A stretch of 64,000 bases of DNA from Roseibium salinum (lineage in GTDB: Bacteria; Pseudomonadota; Alphaproteobacteria; Rhizobiales; Stappiaceae), in the NCBI RefSeq assembly GCF_026240905.1, contig NZ_JAPEVI010000001.1, positions 186,001 to 250,000 on the forward strand, given 5' to 3'. The position numbers and the translations under genes were made by a program. The notes beneath the pieces are model-generated. The model saw only the letters and a program-made list of their open reading frames with translations. It ran no database searches and was not told the DNA's origin. Each line of letters opens with the position of its first letter. Position 1 is the stretch's first letter. Below, one piece after another: positions 44,530-53,820 of this stretch.

Positions 44530-44639
44530 CGCGAATCCTCCGTTTTCTGTTGTGGTGCGGATGCGGCCGCGAACCTGGCGCGCGGCCGGCTTTGGGCAAC
44601 CGCATCGGCGATAACGGCGTTCCTCCGCCCCGGCCCGCC

Positions 44640-45380
44640 TCACCCGATCGAAGACAAGACCGGAAAGGTTTCCAGCAGCCAGAAGGCGAAGGCCGAGAGA
44701 TATCCGGTCATCATGGCGACACCCATGATGATCATGACCGCCGCCGCCAGCGTCCGCAGAACGCGGCCGAGGCGTCCGAAGGTCTTCAGTCTTGCGGACA
44801 GCGTATCGGTGAAGAATGCGGCAAGCAGGAACGGTACGCCAAGACCGAACGAATAGATCGTGAGCAGGGCAATGCCGTCGGCAACCGTTGCAGACGCCGC
44901 GCTGACCGTCAGGATGGCGCCGAGGATCGGGCCGATGCAGGGCGTCCAGCCGAAGGCGAAGGCCAGGCCGAGCACATAGGCCGATGCGGCCCTGCCGCCG
45001 GGCATATCCAGATGGAAGCGCGCTTCACGCATCATCCATGTCGGCCGGATCGTACCGAGCATGAACAGTCCGAACAGCGTGACGATCCCGCCTCCGACGA
45101 TGTTCATTTCGAACCGGTACTGGAGCAGCAACTGCCCGAGCGCCGTGGCGCTGGCGCCAAGGATGACGAAAACAGTCGTGAAACCGAGCACGAAGCAGAG
45201 ACTGAGGCCGAGTGTTGCAGAGCGCGCAGCGGCAACCGCGCCGGACGCGGTGGCATAGGCGGACCGGCCGGCGATATAGGAAACGTAGCCCGGCACCAGC
45301 GGCAGGACACAGGGCGACAGAAACGAAATGATCCCGGCGACGAATGCGCTGAGGATACCGATATTTGAGAGTTCAGGCAT
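44640..45380 (-). CDS. ccdA: CcdA-type thiol-disulfide transmembrane protein
   Basis: This 246-aa protein has six membrane segments and the two redox cysteines expected in CcdA: C24 in SPCVLPLVPGYVSY and C148 in GWTPCIGPILGA. CcdA moves reducing power across the inner membrane to periplasmic thioredoxins such as TlpA. TlpA and SCO genes lie directly upstream on the same strand, so the cluster is a coherent reducing pathway. Confidence 0.93.
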   Translation of the reverse strand: MPELSNIGILSAFVAGIISFLSPCVLPLVPGYVSYIAGRSAYATASGAVAAARSATLGLSLCFVLGFTTVFVILGASATALGQLLLQYRFEMNIVGGGIVTLFGLFMLGTIRPTWMMREARFHLDMPGGRAASAYVLGLAFAFGWTPCIGPILGAILTVSAASATVADGIALLTIYSFGLGVPFLLAAFFTDTLSARLKTFGRLGRVLRTLAAAVMIIMGVAMMTGYLSAFAFWLLETFPVLSSIG

Positions 45381-45464
45381 TCGGTCGGTCTTTCTGAGGC
45401 TGCTCCGGGTTCATCAGTCCCGATCCTTTCCTGCGTGGAATTCGTCCCTGCAAACTGTCCACCG

Positions 45465-46214
45465 TCAGAACCAGTTCGTCAGCCGCTTCCACCAGCTTTT
45501 GCCGGCCGTCGGCTCGGGCACATCGGCATTGTTGATGATCCCGTTGACGTAGAGGACCATGTTCACCGCCTCGAAGCGAAGCCCGTGGAACCGGGCGGCA
45601 AGGCGGCCATCACGGTCGATGACGTGTGTCACCACGCCGTGCATCTGCTGTCCGTCTTCGGTCTCGGTGAATTCGAGCCCGTAGCTGCGCGCCAGAACGC
45701 GGGTGGCATCCGCCGGAACGCCCGGCTTTCTGGTCAGGAATATCCAGTTGGCCGGATCCAGCCCGTGCGTTTCGCCGTAGCCTTCCAGGACTTCGGCCGT
45801 GTCGCGGTCCGGGTCGGTCGTCACCGTGATGAACTGCACTTGCGTCTTCATCGGCGTTTCATCGAGAAGCCGCTGGATCTCGGCGATCTTTTGCGAATGC
45901 AGCGGGCAGACGTCGAGGCACCCGGCATAAGCGAAGTTGAGGATAACGACCTTGTCTTCGAAATCGGTAAGGGAGACGGAGTTGCCCGCCGCGTCCGCCA
46001 GGCCGAACCCGGGGGCAGGTTTGTCGACGGCCTGGAAGAACTTTTCCTTGTCGCCCATCACCTTGTCGAGATTGGTTCCCGGATGATGCGCCAGGGCAGG
46101 GGAGGCGAACCCCAGAACGGCGATGAAAACCGCGGCGATAAATTGTGAAGTTCGCAGGGTTTCCATGGGTTCCAGCGGGGAGTCTTTTGCGTCGGACCTT
46201 CCTGTCGTCGCCAT
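45465..46214 (-). CDS. SCO1/SenC family protein, second copy in the window
   Basis: This 249-aa protein has a hydrophobic export signal (about residues 22-42), a mature start AHHPGTN, and the SCO copper site CLDVC (C99, C103) with His in VTHVID (H197). It ends with a C-terminal extension after the fold. It probably delivers copper or reduces copper-binding thiols. ATG 46214 has an AGGGA site; ATG 46166 would give a shorter signal peptide. It lies between ccdA and the TlpA gene. Confidence 0.9.
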   Translation of the reverse strand: MATTGRSDAKDSPLEPMETLRTSQFIAAVFIAVLGFASPALAHHPGTNLDKVMGDKEKFFQAVDKPAPGFGLADAAGNSVSLTDFEDKVVILNFAYAGCLDVCPLHSQKIAEIQRLLDETPMKTQVQFITVTTDPDRDTAEVLEGYGETHGLDPANWIFLTRKPGVPADATRVLARSYGLEFTETEDGQQMHGVVTHVIDRDGRLAARFHGLRFEAVNMVLYVNGIINNADVPEPTAGKSWWKRLTNWF

Positions 46215-46227
46215 TGCGGTTCCCTGT

Positions 46228-46842
46228 TCAGTTCGGAATAAGATGGGTCTTGAGGAACGCGATCATCTCGGGCGCATCCCATTCGGCCGGGCCGATGAGC
46301 CGCCCGACTTCCCGGCCTTGCGCATCGATGAGAAGCGTCGTTGGAAGTCCCGGCGCAGCAAGGTCGAAAGAGGATTGCATCGAGGCGTCGATATAGAGGC
46401 CGAGTTGGCGGATGCCGATGTCAGAGTAGAACTTGCGGATCGCGCCCGGTCCGGCCCGGTCGACCGAGAGGGGCACAACTTGGAAGCCGGCATCGCCGAG
46501 TTGCGCCTCCAGCGCCTCAAGCGCCGGCATCTCCGTGCGGCAGGGAAGGCACCAGGTCGCCCAGATGTTGAGCAATACCATCTTGCCGTCAAAGTCGGCC
46601 AAGGTGAGTGACTGACCGCTACCGTCCGCGAAGGTGATATCGGGAAGCGACCGCGGTGCTTCATGGACGACGAAGGACCTGGACGAGGCGGCCGCAGCCT
46701 TCGGGCGATCGCCGATGGAGCCGCCCGAAGGCTCGGCGCCCCGGACGTAAATCACGCTTGCGGCCGCAAGCGCGACCAGCACGGGTACGCCTGCCGCCAG
46801 CGCGACGAGGATGGCGCGCCGCCGATTGAAAAGGCCCGTCAT
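46228..46842 (-). CDS. TlpA-like thioredoxin, membrane anchored
   Basis: This 204-aa protein has an N-terminal signal anchor (about residues 9-33) and a thioredoxin domain with WCLPC near residue 98 and a cis-Pro in GLPTTLL. It should work in the periplasm as a reductase, fed by CcdA and serving SCO or other copper proteins. Its ATG overlaps the stop of the small upstream gene (ATGA), and its end lies 13 bases from the SCO start. Confidence 0.9.
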   Translation of the reverse strand: MTGLFNRRRAILVALAAGVPVLVALAAASVIYVRGAEPSGGSIGDRPKAAAASSRSFVVHEAPRSLPDITFADGSGQSLTLADFDGKMVLLNIWATWCLPCRTEMPALEALEAQLGDAGFQVVPLSVDRAGPGAIRKFYSDIGIRQLGLYIDASMQSSFDLAAPGLPTTLLIDAQGREVGRLIGPAEWDAPEMIAFLKTHLIPN

Positions 46843-46973
46843 CGGTCAATCTCCCGCACAGCCTGGCCGGCCGCCTGACAGCACGGCGGTTCCGCCGCCG
46901 GCAGACGGACCTGGCCAAGCCGGTTCGGGCGCGATGCCTCGAAAAGGTGCTGAGACTGAGCGCCCTGCATCAT
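46839..46973 (-). CDS. Candidate 44-aa small protein in the copper cluster
   Basis: This short frame (MMQGAQSQHLF ... CCQAAGQAVREIDR) runs from ATG 46973 to a TGA that overlaps the TlpA start as ATGA. A GAGGAG ribosome site sits nine bases upstream, at the very end of the DUF411 gene. The tight coupling on both sides supports a real gene. It has a Cys-Cys pair but no signal peptide or recognised domain. It may instead be only a coupling leader. Confidence 0.42.
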   Translation of the reverse strand: MMQGAQSQHLFEASRPNRLGQVRLPAAEPPCCQAAGQAVREIDR

Positions 46974-46979
46974 GGGGTC

Positions 46980-47429
46980 CTACTCCTCTGAATAAACCTT
47001 CGGCGTTTCGTCCCCGATCTCGTAGACGGTGAAAGGTCCCTGTTTGTTGCCGCCCATTCCGGGCGAGCCCAGGGGCATGCCGGGCAGGGTGATGCCCTTG
47101 ATCCGGGGACGCTCCGTCAGGAGCTTGTTGATCGTGTCGATCGGAACATGGCCGCTCACGACGTAGTCCTCGATCATGGACAGATGGCAGCCCTGGAACT
47201 CGTCCGGAATGCCCGCATCCCGGCTCATTTCGCCGAGTTCGTGAGTTGGCTGGACCGTGACCGTGAAACCGTTCTGGCGCAGGTATTCGGCATAGCTCTC
47301 ACAGCAACCGCATTGCGGGTTCTTGTAGAGCATGACTTCGGATGCTTCGGAGGAACTGATCCAGAAGAAGTAGGCGCTTCCGGTCAGGAGGCCTGCGGCA
47401 ACTGTCAGGAGGGAGAGGGCCTTGCGCAT
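46980..47429 (-). CDS. DUF411 metal-binding protein, exported
   Basis: This 149-aa protein has a Sec signal (MRKALSLLTVAAGLLTGSA) and the DUF411 domain. The conserved CGCC (C40-C43) and the C-H-L motif (GCHLSMIEDYVVSGHVP) are probable copper ligands. DUF411 genes are often near multicopper oxidases and copper resistance genes, as here. ATG 47429 gives the clean signal peptide; ATG 47555, overlapping the oxidase stop, is a less likely alternative. Confidence 0.88.
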   Translation of the reverse strand: MRKALSLLTVAAGLLTGSAYFFWISSSEASEVMLYKNPQCGCCESYAEYLRQNGFTVTVQPTHELGEMSRDAGIPDEFQGCHLSMIEDYVVSGHVPIDTINKLLTERPRIKGITLPGMPLGSPGMGGNKQGPFTVYEIGDETPKVYSEE

Positions 47430-47551
47430 CTTCGGTGTCCTTTCAAGTTGAGGAGCGAGTCTTGTGGCTCGTCTGCATGTCTCTTCGCGTGTGGTTCGAA
47501 GCGTGGAGGCGTTGACGCAGATCACCGGGAGAAGGGTCAGGGCCGTTCGGC

Positions 47552-49024
47552 TCATCTCCGCTCCTCCCGCCCGGAAACGCGGATCACGCCCATCATTCCG
47601 GCCGCCTGGTGTTCGAGGATGTGGCAATGAAACATCCAGTCGCCCGGGTTGTCGGAAACAAAGGCGATCTCGACCTTCTCGCGCGGCGCCATCAGCACCG
47701 TATCCTGCCACTCGCGGTGGGCCGTCGGGAGCCCGTTCCGCGACAGGACGCGGAAGGAATGTCCGTGCAGGTGAATGGGATGATGCCAGGCCGTGGCGTT
47801 GGTCATCGCCAGCACGCAGGTGCGGCCATGCGCCACCGTCAGCAGCGGGTCCATGACATGTCCGGTGGCGGCCTTGCCGTTGACGAACCAGATGCCCTCA
47901 CCATGCATCATGTTGGCCATCATGCCGCCGGCCGGTGCGTCCCCCATGCTACCGCCCATTTCCATCATGACCATCTGGCCCATCATGCCGCCATTGAAGG
48001 TGACTTCGTGGCGGAGTGCGGTACCCAGGTCCGGTTCTGCCAACGGATTGGCGGGCAGTTCGAGGGGCCAATCCGGCGCACTGTCGCGCAGAGCGGTTTC
48101 GTCATAGATGAGATCCACCAGCCTGTACTCCAGCCTCTGGTAGAACCGGTCCGTTACGGTAGCGTGGCTGCCCGGCCGGCCGCTCATATCGATGATCAGG
48201 TCCATCCGCATGGCCGGGCCAAGCGTAACGAGCCCATCCGCAGGCGCATGGGGCGTTACGGGCTGGCCATCAAGAGCGATCACGATCGGCTCGAGATCGG
48301 CGAAATCCAACCCGAAGATGCGGGCGTTGGCGGCATTGATCAGGCGGAGCCGGATCCGTTCACCTGCGCGGACCGCAATCCTTTCCGGCACGCGGCCGTT
48401 GATGGTGACCGTGTTGCCGACACGGCCGTTGTGCATCAGGTCGTGCCGGTTGCCGAAATCGTCGCTGATCGCCGCGGCTCTGGTGAGCCGCCAGTCGTCG
48501 AGGATCCAGGTCAACTCGCGATCGACGCGCACGGGATCAGCTTCCTCGACGATCAGCGGCCCGTAGAGACCGCGCTCCACCTGCACCGTGCTGTTCTGGT
48601 GCGGGTGATACCAGAAGGTGCCGGCATCGACGGCGTCGAACTCGTACGTGAAGGTCTCGCCCGGAGCGATCGGCGCCTGGGTGAGATGGGGCACGCCGTC
48701 CATGGCGTTGGGCGTGCGGACGCCATGCCAGTGGACGGTGGTTTCCTCGTCGAGGCCGTTTTCGACCATGACGCGCAGGCGGTCTCCCTGGCGCACGCGG
48801 ATTTCCGGGCCGGGCACTTCCGCGCCGTAGGACCACACCGGCGTTTTGTCATAAGGTTCGGGAACAAGACGCACGTTGGCCGGTGCCGCTTTCAGCCGGA
48901 ATTCCCTGACGGAAGCGGCGTAAGCGCTCCGAATTCCGTGACCGGCGAACAACGCACCGGCGGCAAAGGACGCGGCGGATGCGAGAAAGGCCCGACGCGT
49001 CGGCGTCGGCAGATACAATACCAT
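47552..49024 (-). CDS. Multicopper oxidase (CueO/CopA-like), Tat-exported
   Basis: This 490-aa enzyme has a twin-arginine signal (TRRAFLASAASF) and the four copper-binding blocks HWHG (98-101), HPH (140-142), HPIHLHGH (near 413) and HCHILEHQ (near 466). A Met-rich segment (near 345-370; MGQMVMMEMGG, MMANMMHG) suits Cu(I) binding and oxidation. It likely protects the periplasm by oxidising Cu(I) to Cu(II). It precedes DUF411 and the thiol-redox genes on the same strand. Confidence 0.93.
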   Translation of the reverse strand: MVLYLPTPTRRAFLASAASFAAGALFAGHGIRSAYAASVREFRLKAAPANVRLVPEPYDKTPVWSYGAEVPGPEIRVRQGDRLRVMVENGLDEETTVHWHGVRTPNAMDGVPHLTQAPIAPGETFTYEFDAVDAGTFWYHPHQNSTVQVERGLYGPLIVEEADPVRVDRELTWILDDWRLTRAAAISDDFGNRHDLMHNGRVGNTVTINGRVPERIAVRAGERIRLRLINAANARIFGLDFADLEPIVIALDGQPVTPHAPADGLVTLGPAMRMDLIIDMSGRPGSHATVTDRFYQRLEYRLVDLIYDETALRDSAPDWPLELPANPLAEPDLGTALRHEVTFNGGMMGQMVMMEMGGSMGDAPAGGMMANMMHGEGIWFVNGKAATGHVMDPLLTVAHGRTCVLAMTNATAWHHPIHLHGHSFRVLSRNGLPTAHREWQDTVLMAPREKVEIAFVSDNPGDWMFHCHILEHQAAGMMGVIRVSGREERR

Positions 49025-49156
49025 GACAGTTCAACCATCCTGAGAGGGAACTCGGGCTCGCAGCGCGCTATCCGCGCTATGCGTAGCATATCATGGACGG
49101 TCACATGGACCGCACATGAGGCCAGGCGCCGAGGACCGGAAGGAATCCGGGCGTCG

Positions 49157-49495
49157 TCAGCTCAAAATGGTGAATCGTGGAGGATGAGGATCCGGCCGTC
49201 CCGTATGCCCGGTCGCACTCTGCGGAACCACGCTTTCGGTGAGTGTCCCGGCTTTGAGGAGGCCCGGTTGGCCGGACGGTACCACGGCCAGGATCGGTGA
49301 CAGACAGTCAATGTCGCACGCAAGCGCATCGTCGTTGCCGTCCGGGCAATTTTGGCAGTCGCCCATGTCCGCGCCATCGATAACGGCAAGCGTCATCTTC
49401 GTGTTCATGGTGACGGCATTTGTGGCATGCGCCACCGTTCCCGCCGCGAAAGCGGCAAGCACCACAAACATGAATATGCGGAACTTTCTCGTCAT
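49157..49495 (-). CDS. Small exported Cys-rich protein
   Basis: This 112-aa protein has a signal peptide (about residues 4-24) and a cysteine group in DCQNCPDGNDDALACDIDC, then a Pro-rich C-terminus (GRPDPHPPRFTIL). The arrangement recalls small DUF2946-like proteins of copper loci, but the match is loose. ATG 49495 has AGGAAGGG upstream. It is the first gene of the minus-strand copper cluster, 132 bases before the multicopper oxidase. Confidence 0.62.
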   Translation of the reverse strand: MTRKFRIFMFVVLAAFAAGTVAHATNAVTMNTKMTLAVIDGADMGDCQNCPDGNDDALACDIDCLSPILAVVPSGQPGLLKAGTLTESVVPQSATGHTGRPDPHPPRFTILS

Positions 49496-49800
49496 CCCTT
49501 CCTGTATATCGCAAGCCCTTCATCCTGTCGATGGACGTACCGTCGCAGCAAGGGCCCGGTCGGCGCATCCCGGACAGCCTGCGGATTTTCGTTCCGTCGC
49601 TGGCAATCCCCGATAACATCGGTGCAATATCGGTCATTGCGATCACGGGTTCCATGCCATTCCGTCTCGCCGGCGCACTGCACGATCCTTCGAGATCGGG
49701 CGCGGGGAAGGGGCCGGACCTGCCAGATCAGCGAAGCGATCGGCCATTTATGCGCTCGATGGAACGAAACCGGGGTCTCGACAGAAGGGCAGGAAGCGTC
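49496..49800. other. Divergent gap before the DUF2254 gene
   Basis: These 305 bases hold the promoters for the copper cluster (minus) and the DUF2254 gene (plus). I see no clear CueR- or CopY-type operator and no small gene. Confidence 0.35.
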
Positions 49801-51033
49801 ATGATCTCACGTTACGCATGGTATTTCCGCGAAACCTTGAAGATGGTCTGGGTGCGGGTCGCCAGCTTCGCCGTTCTCGCCCTTCTGGCGGCCGGTCTTG
49901 CGCGTGTCCTTTCACCCTACCTGCCTGAGGCCCTCGCGCTCCAGACGGGATCGGAGGCCGTGGGGCAGCTTCTCAGGGTCCTGACGTCCTCCATGCTCGC
50001 GGTGACGACTTTCTCGTTGTCGATTGCCGTCTCGGCCTTTACTGCCGCCGCCGAGACCGCCACGCCGCGGGCGACAGTTCTCCTGCAGCAGGACCGGACG
50101 ACACAGAACGTTCTGGCCACCTTTCTTGGGGCCTTCCTGTTCGGCCTCGTTGGGCTGATCGCGCTGCATGGCGATTACTACCGTGCCTCGGGCAAAGTGG
50201 TAATCTTCATCTTCACCGTTGTCGTGATCGGGCTCGTCGTGGTGGCGCTGATCCGCTGGATCGACCATCTAATGGGATTCGGGCGAATGGGCGACACACT
50301 CGACCGGGTAGAGCGCGCTGCGTCCAATGCGTTGCAGAAGCGTCTGGACAACCCCTATCTGGCCGGCCAACCGCTGCTCGCCGCTCCGCCCTCAGGATGT
50401 TTGTCCCTTGCGTCGACGCAAACCGGCTACCTTCAGCATATCGATATGAAGGCGCTTCAGGATTGCGCCGAGGGGCTGGGCGCGCAGGTCTTCGTGCGCC
50501 GTCTTCCCGGTGCCTTCGTCGCACCCGACGTGCCGCTGGCCGTTGTCGCCACAGCGTCGCTCGAAGACAAGCAGGAAGCCGCGCTGCGCCGGGCGTTCAC
50601 GATCGGCAGCCGGCGCACCTTCGAGGACGATCCGCGCTACGGACTGATCGTGATGACCGAAATCGCCTCGCGGGCGTTGTCGCCGGCGGTGAACGATCCC
50701 GGCACGGCGATCGACATCCTGAGCCGGCACGTGCGTATTCTTTCGCAATGGCGTGAGCGCGACGATGTGGATGTGCAGTTCGAACGCGTCTTTGTGCCCG
50801 CGATCACCTTCCGGGACGCCCTTGAGGACGCGTTCAGACCGATCGCCCGGGATGGGGCGTCCCTCCTGGAGGTCCAGATAAGATTGCACAAGGCGCTGGC
50901 CGCGCTCCGGGGAGCCGCGCCCCGGATCTTCGGGCCGGCTTGCGAGCAGATGGCGCAGGAAGCGCTCGAACGGGCCGACGCCGCCTCGCTTCTGCCGTCG
51001 GAACTCGCTGCAATCCGGTCGGTCGCGCCTTAG
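49801..51033 (+). CDS. DUF2254 membrane protein
   Basis: This 410-aa inner-membrane protein has about four membrane segments in its first 150 residues, including FSLSIAVSAFTAAAETATPR, a DUF2254 hallmark. A cytoplasmic C-terminal region with DPRYGLIVMTEIASRALSPAVNDPGTA follows. The family is widespread in proteobacteria and has no established biochemical role. ATG 49801 is preceded by GGCAGGAAG. It appears to be a single-gene unit. Confidence 0.82.
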   Translation: MISRYAWYFRETLKMVWVRVASFAVLALLAAGLARVLSPYLPEALALQTGSEAVGQLLRVLTSSMLAVTTFSLSIAVSAFTAAAETATPRATVLLQQDRTTQNVLATFLGAFLFGLVGLIALHGDYYRASGKVVIFIFTVVVIGLVVVALIRWIDHLMGFGRMGDTLDRVERAASNALQKRLDNPYLAGQPLLAAPPSGCLSLASTQTGYLQHIDMKALQDCAEGLGAQVFVRRLPGAFVAPDVPLAVVATASLEDKQEAALRRAFTIGSRRTFEDDPRYGLIVMTEIASRALSPAVNDPGTAIDILSRHVRILSQWRERDDVDVQFERVFVPAITFRDALEDAFRPIARDGASLLEVQIRLHKALAALRGAAPRIFGPACEQMAQEALERADAASLLPSELAAIRSVAP

Positions 51034-51160
51034 GGTGCGGACACGTCCTGGCACAGGTGTGCTTGCCCGAAGGATGAGTTCACGGCCCTGCTTTTCCTCG
51101 GAAAGCGTTCAGGTGAAGCTGATTCACAATAACGGCCAACCCGATCGCGCATATCTTCCC

Positions 51161-51215
51161 TTGACACATTTGGAACGTTCCATTAGGTGTTGTTCAAGAA
51201 ATTGGAACGTTCCAA
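51161..51215 (+). promoter_or_regulatory. Promoter with two LacI-type operators, 32 bp apart
   Basis: TTGACA (51161-51166) is a good -35; a weak -10 lies near 51183-51189. Palindromes TTGGAACGTTCCAT (51170-51183) and TTGGAACGTTCCAA (51202-51215) have centres 32 bp apart, three helical turns, so one covers the spacer and the other the start region. The same sequence type precedes the 57441 operon. Confidence 0.7.
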
Positions 51216-51240
51216 AAATAGTTTCAGCCGGGAGGTTTTC

Positions 51241-52242
51241 ATGCGTTGGGCCCTGATAGGCGCGAGCCGGATTGCGTCGAGCTACATGATTGATGCAATG
51301 CGGGCAGGGGAGGGCTCGAGCATTGCCTCGGTGCTCAGCTCCGATGCGGCGCGCGGCGAGGCCTATGCACGCGAACACGGGATCGCCCGCAGCTTCACCG
51401 ATTTGAACGACCTGCTCGGCGACGACAGTGTCGATGCGGTCTATATCTCCACCACCAACGAAAAACATCATGCGCAGGCGCTCGCGTCGATTTCCGCGGG
51501 CAAGCACGTTCTGTGTGAAAAGCCGCTGGCAATGACGCTGGACGAGGCCGGCGAAATGGTGCGGGCGGCGGACGAGAGGGGCGTCGTCTTTGCGACCAAT
51601 CACCATCTGCGCAATGCCGGCTCTCACCTTGCCATTCGTGAACTCATCAGGTCGGGCCGTATCGGCAGGGTCCTGAGCGCGCGTGTCTTCCACGCGGTCA
51701 ACCTGCCGGAAGTCCTGCGAGGATGGCGGATCAACAATGCGGCGGCAGGGGGCGGCGTTATCCCCGACATTACTGTCCATGATGCGGACACGATCCGCTT
51801 CCACCTGGGCGAAGATCCGGAGGAAGTGGTTGCAAGGGCAGGCGCTTCCGGACTGGGCGAGGGCGTCGAGGACAGCGTCATGTCCGTCTGGTCGATGCCG
51901 TCCGGCACCATGGTGGAAACCCATGAAAGCTTCACCCATCCCTTTGCCGGCACGGGCATCGAGTTTCACGGCACGGAAGGGTCGATTTTCGCCAGAAACG
52001 TGATGACCCAGGAGCCGGTCGGAGACATCCGCCTTGTGGATGCAAGCGGCGAAACGCCGATCCCGTTCGAGAAACACAATCTCTATGAGTATTCCCTCGG
52101 CCTTTTTGCCTCGGCGGTAAACGGCAGCGGGCGGCCGTCGGCCGATGGTGTCGACGGCGTGAAGTCTCTCGCCGTTGCTCTTGCGGTGCGCGAAGCGGCC
52201 CTGACGGGCAAGGCCGTCCGTGTCGGTTACGGAGGCTTCTGA
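51241..52242 (+). CDS. Gfo/Idh/MocA family oxidoreductase
   Basis: This 333-aa NAD(P)-dependent dehydrogenase has an N-terminal Rossmann fold (ALIGASRIAS) and the family block CEKPLAMTLDEA (near residue 94), with the catalytic-type His/Asp region near VIPDITVHDADTIRF (near residue 175). Members oxidise sugars, inositols or related compounds. ATG 51241 has GGGAGG upstream. It leads the four-gene operon ending at 56107. Confidence 0.88.
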   Translation: MRWALIGASRIASSYMIDAMRAGEGSSIASVLSSDAARGEAYAREHGIARSFTDLNDLLGDDSVDAVYISTTNEKHHAQALASISAGKHVLCEKPLAMTLDEAGEMVRAADERGVVFATNHHLRNAGSHLAIRELIRSGRIGRVLSARVFHAVNLPEVLRGWRINNAAAGGGVIPDITVHDADTIRFHLGEDPEEVVARAGASGLGEGVEDSVMSVWSMPSGTMVETHESFTHPFAGTGIEFHGTEGSIFARNVMTQEPVGDIRLVDASGETPIPFEKHNLYEYSLGLFASAVNGSGRPSADGVDGVKSLAVALAVREAALTGKAVRVGYGGF

Positions 52243-52245
52243 GCG

Positions 52246-53820
52246 ATGTCCTCCAAGATTGTGCCGATGGAAGATGCCGCAGCCCGAATTCAGGACGGTG
52301 CGGTCGTAACGGTTTCCTCGTCCTCCGGTCTCGGGTGCCCGGACAAGATCCTCGAGGCCATTGGCGCGAGGTTCGACCGCGAAGGGCACCCGAGAAACCT
52401 CACGACGCTCCACCCCATTGCGGCCGGCGACATGTACGGCATCAAGGGCATCGATCACCTAGCCAAAGACGGACTGCTCTCAACGATCATTGCCGGCTCC
52501 TATCCTTCCGGGCCGTCCTCCCTGCCGATGCCGGCGATCTGGCGCATGCTGGTCGAGAACCGGGTGGCCGCCTACAACGTTCCTTCGGGCATCCTCTTCG
52601 ACATGCACCGCGATGTGGCGGCCAGGCGCCCTGGCGTCCTCACCAAGGTCGGACTCGATACGTTTGTCGATCCCGTGCGAGAGGGCTGTGCCATGAACGA
52701 AGCGGCGGCGGCGAAGCCGATCGTCGCGCGCATGGAGCTGGGCGGCGATACCTGGCTGCATTTCCCCAACATCGTTCCGGACGTTGCCATCATCCGTGCG
52801 ACCACCGCGGACGAGCGCGGCAACCTGACATACGAACACGAGGGCGCCTATCTCGGCGGGCTGGAACAGGCGATTGCCGTGCGCAACCACGGCGGGCTGG
52901 TGATTGCCCAGGTCAAGCGGGTTACCGCGTCGGGATCCCTGCGTCCCCACGATGTGCGCGTGCCGGGGCACTTGGTCGACCTGGTGGTCGTCGATCCCGA
53001 TCAGCGCCAGACGACGGAAACGGACTATGACCCGGCGATCTCCGGCCAGGTCATGCGTCCGTGGTCCAGTTTCTCCCTGGCCGAGCATGGTGTTGAAAAG
53101 GTCGTTGCCCGCCGTGCCGCCATGGAGCTGAAATCCGGACAGGCGGCCAATCTCGGCTTCGGCATTTCCGCGATGGTGCCGCGCGTGCTGCTGGAGGCCG
53201 GCAAGGAACAGGCGGTGACCTGGGCCATCGAACAAGGCGCGACCGGCGGCATGCCGCTGACGGGCTTTGCCTTCGGCTGCGCTTCGAATGCGGATGCCTT
53301 CATGCCTTCCCCGCAGCAATTCACCTACTTCCAGGGTGGCGGCTTCGACGTGACTTTCCTGTCGTTCCTCGAGATCGACCTGGAAGGCAACGTCAATGTC
53401 TCCAAGCTCGGCAAGAAACCTTACCTGACCGCGGGCTGCGGCGGCTTCGTGGATATTACCGCCAATGCGAAGAAGATCGTTTTCTCGGGCTTGTTCGAGG
53501 CAGGCGCCGAGCTGGAATTGACCGACGACGCCCTGACCGTCAGGACGCCGGGCAAATTCACCAAGATGGTGGATGAAGTCGAGCACGTGACCTTCTCGGG
53601 ACGCAGGGCACGCGAACTGGGCCAGGAAGTCCTCTATGTGACCGAGCGCTGCGTCATTCAATTGACCGAAAGCGGATTGGTCGCCTCGGAAATCATGCCG
53701 GGCATCGATCCTGTTCGCGACATCTTCGAAGCGTCGAAGGGGAGGGTGCGTCTCGCCGACAACTTGAAGGAAATGCCGAAGGCGCTGCTTTGCGAACATC
53801 CGATGGAGTTGGACCTGTGA
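52246..53820 (+). CDS. Fused acyl-CoA:acetate/3-oxoacid CoA-transferase (family I)
   Basis: This 524-aa enzyme joins the alpha and beta subunits of family I CoA-transferases in one chain, like YdiF. The CoA-binding GxGxxG-type segment in the first half and the catalytic glutamate (E329, in IEQGATGG) in the second are present. It moves CoA between carboxylic acids through a glutamyl-CoA thioester. It starts three bases after the Gfo/Idh stop and overlaps the hydratase gene by four bases (GTGA). Confidence 0.9.
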   Translation: MSSKIVPMEDAAARIQDGAVVTVSSSSGLGCPDKILEAIGARFDREGHPRNLTTLHPIAAGDMYGIKGIDHLAKDGLLSTIIAGSYPSGPSSLPMPAIWRMLVENRVAAYNVPSGILFDMHRDVAARRPGVLTKVGLDTFVDPVREGCAMNEAAAAKPIVARMELGGDTWLHFPNIVPDVAIIRATTADERGNLTYEHEGAYLGGLEQAIAVRNHGGLVIAQVKRVTASGSLRPHDVRVPGHLVDLVVVDPDQRQTTETDYDPAISGQVMRPWSSFSLAEHGVEKVVARRAAMELKSGQAANLGFGISAMVPRVLLEAGKEQAVTWAIEQGATGGMPLTGFAFGCASNADAFMPSPQQFTYFQGGGFDVTFLSFLEIDLEGNVNVSKLGKKPYLTAGCGGFVDITANAKKIVFSGLFEAGAELELTDDALTVRTPGKFTKMVDEVEHVTFSGRRARELGQEVLYVTERCVIQLTESGLVASEIMPGIDPVRDIFEASKGRVRLADNLKEMPKALLCEHPMELDL

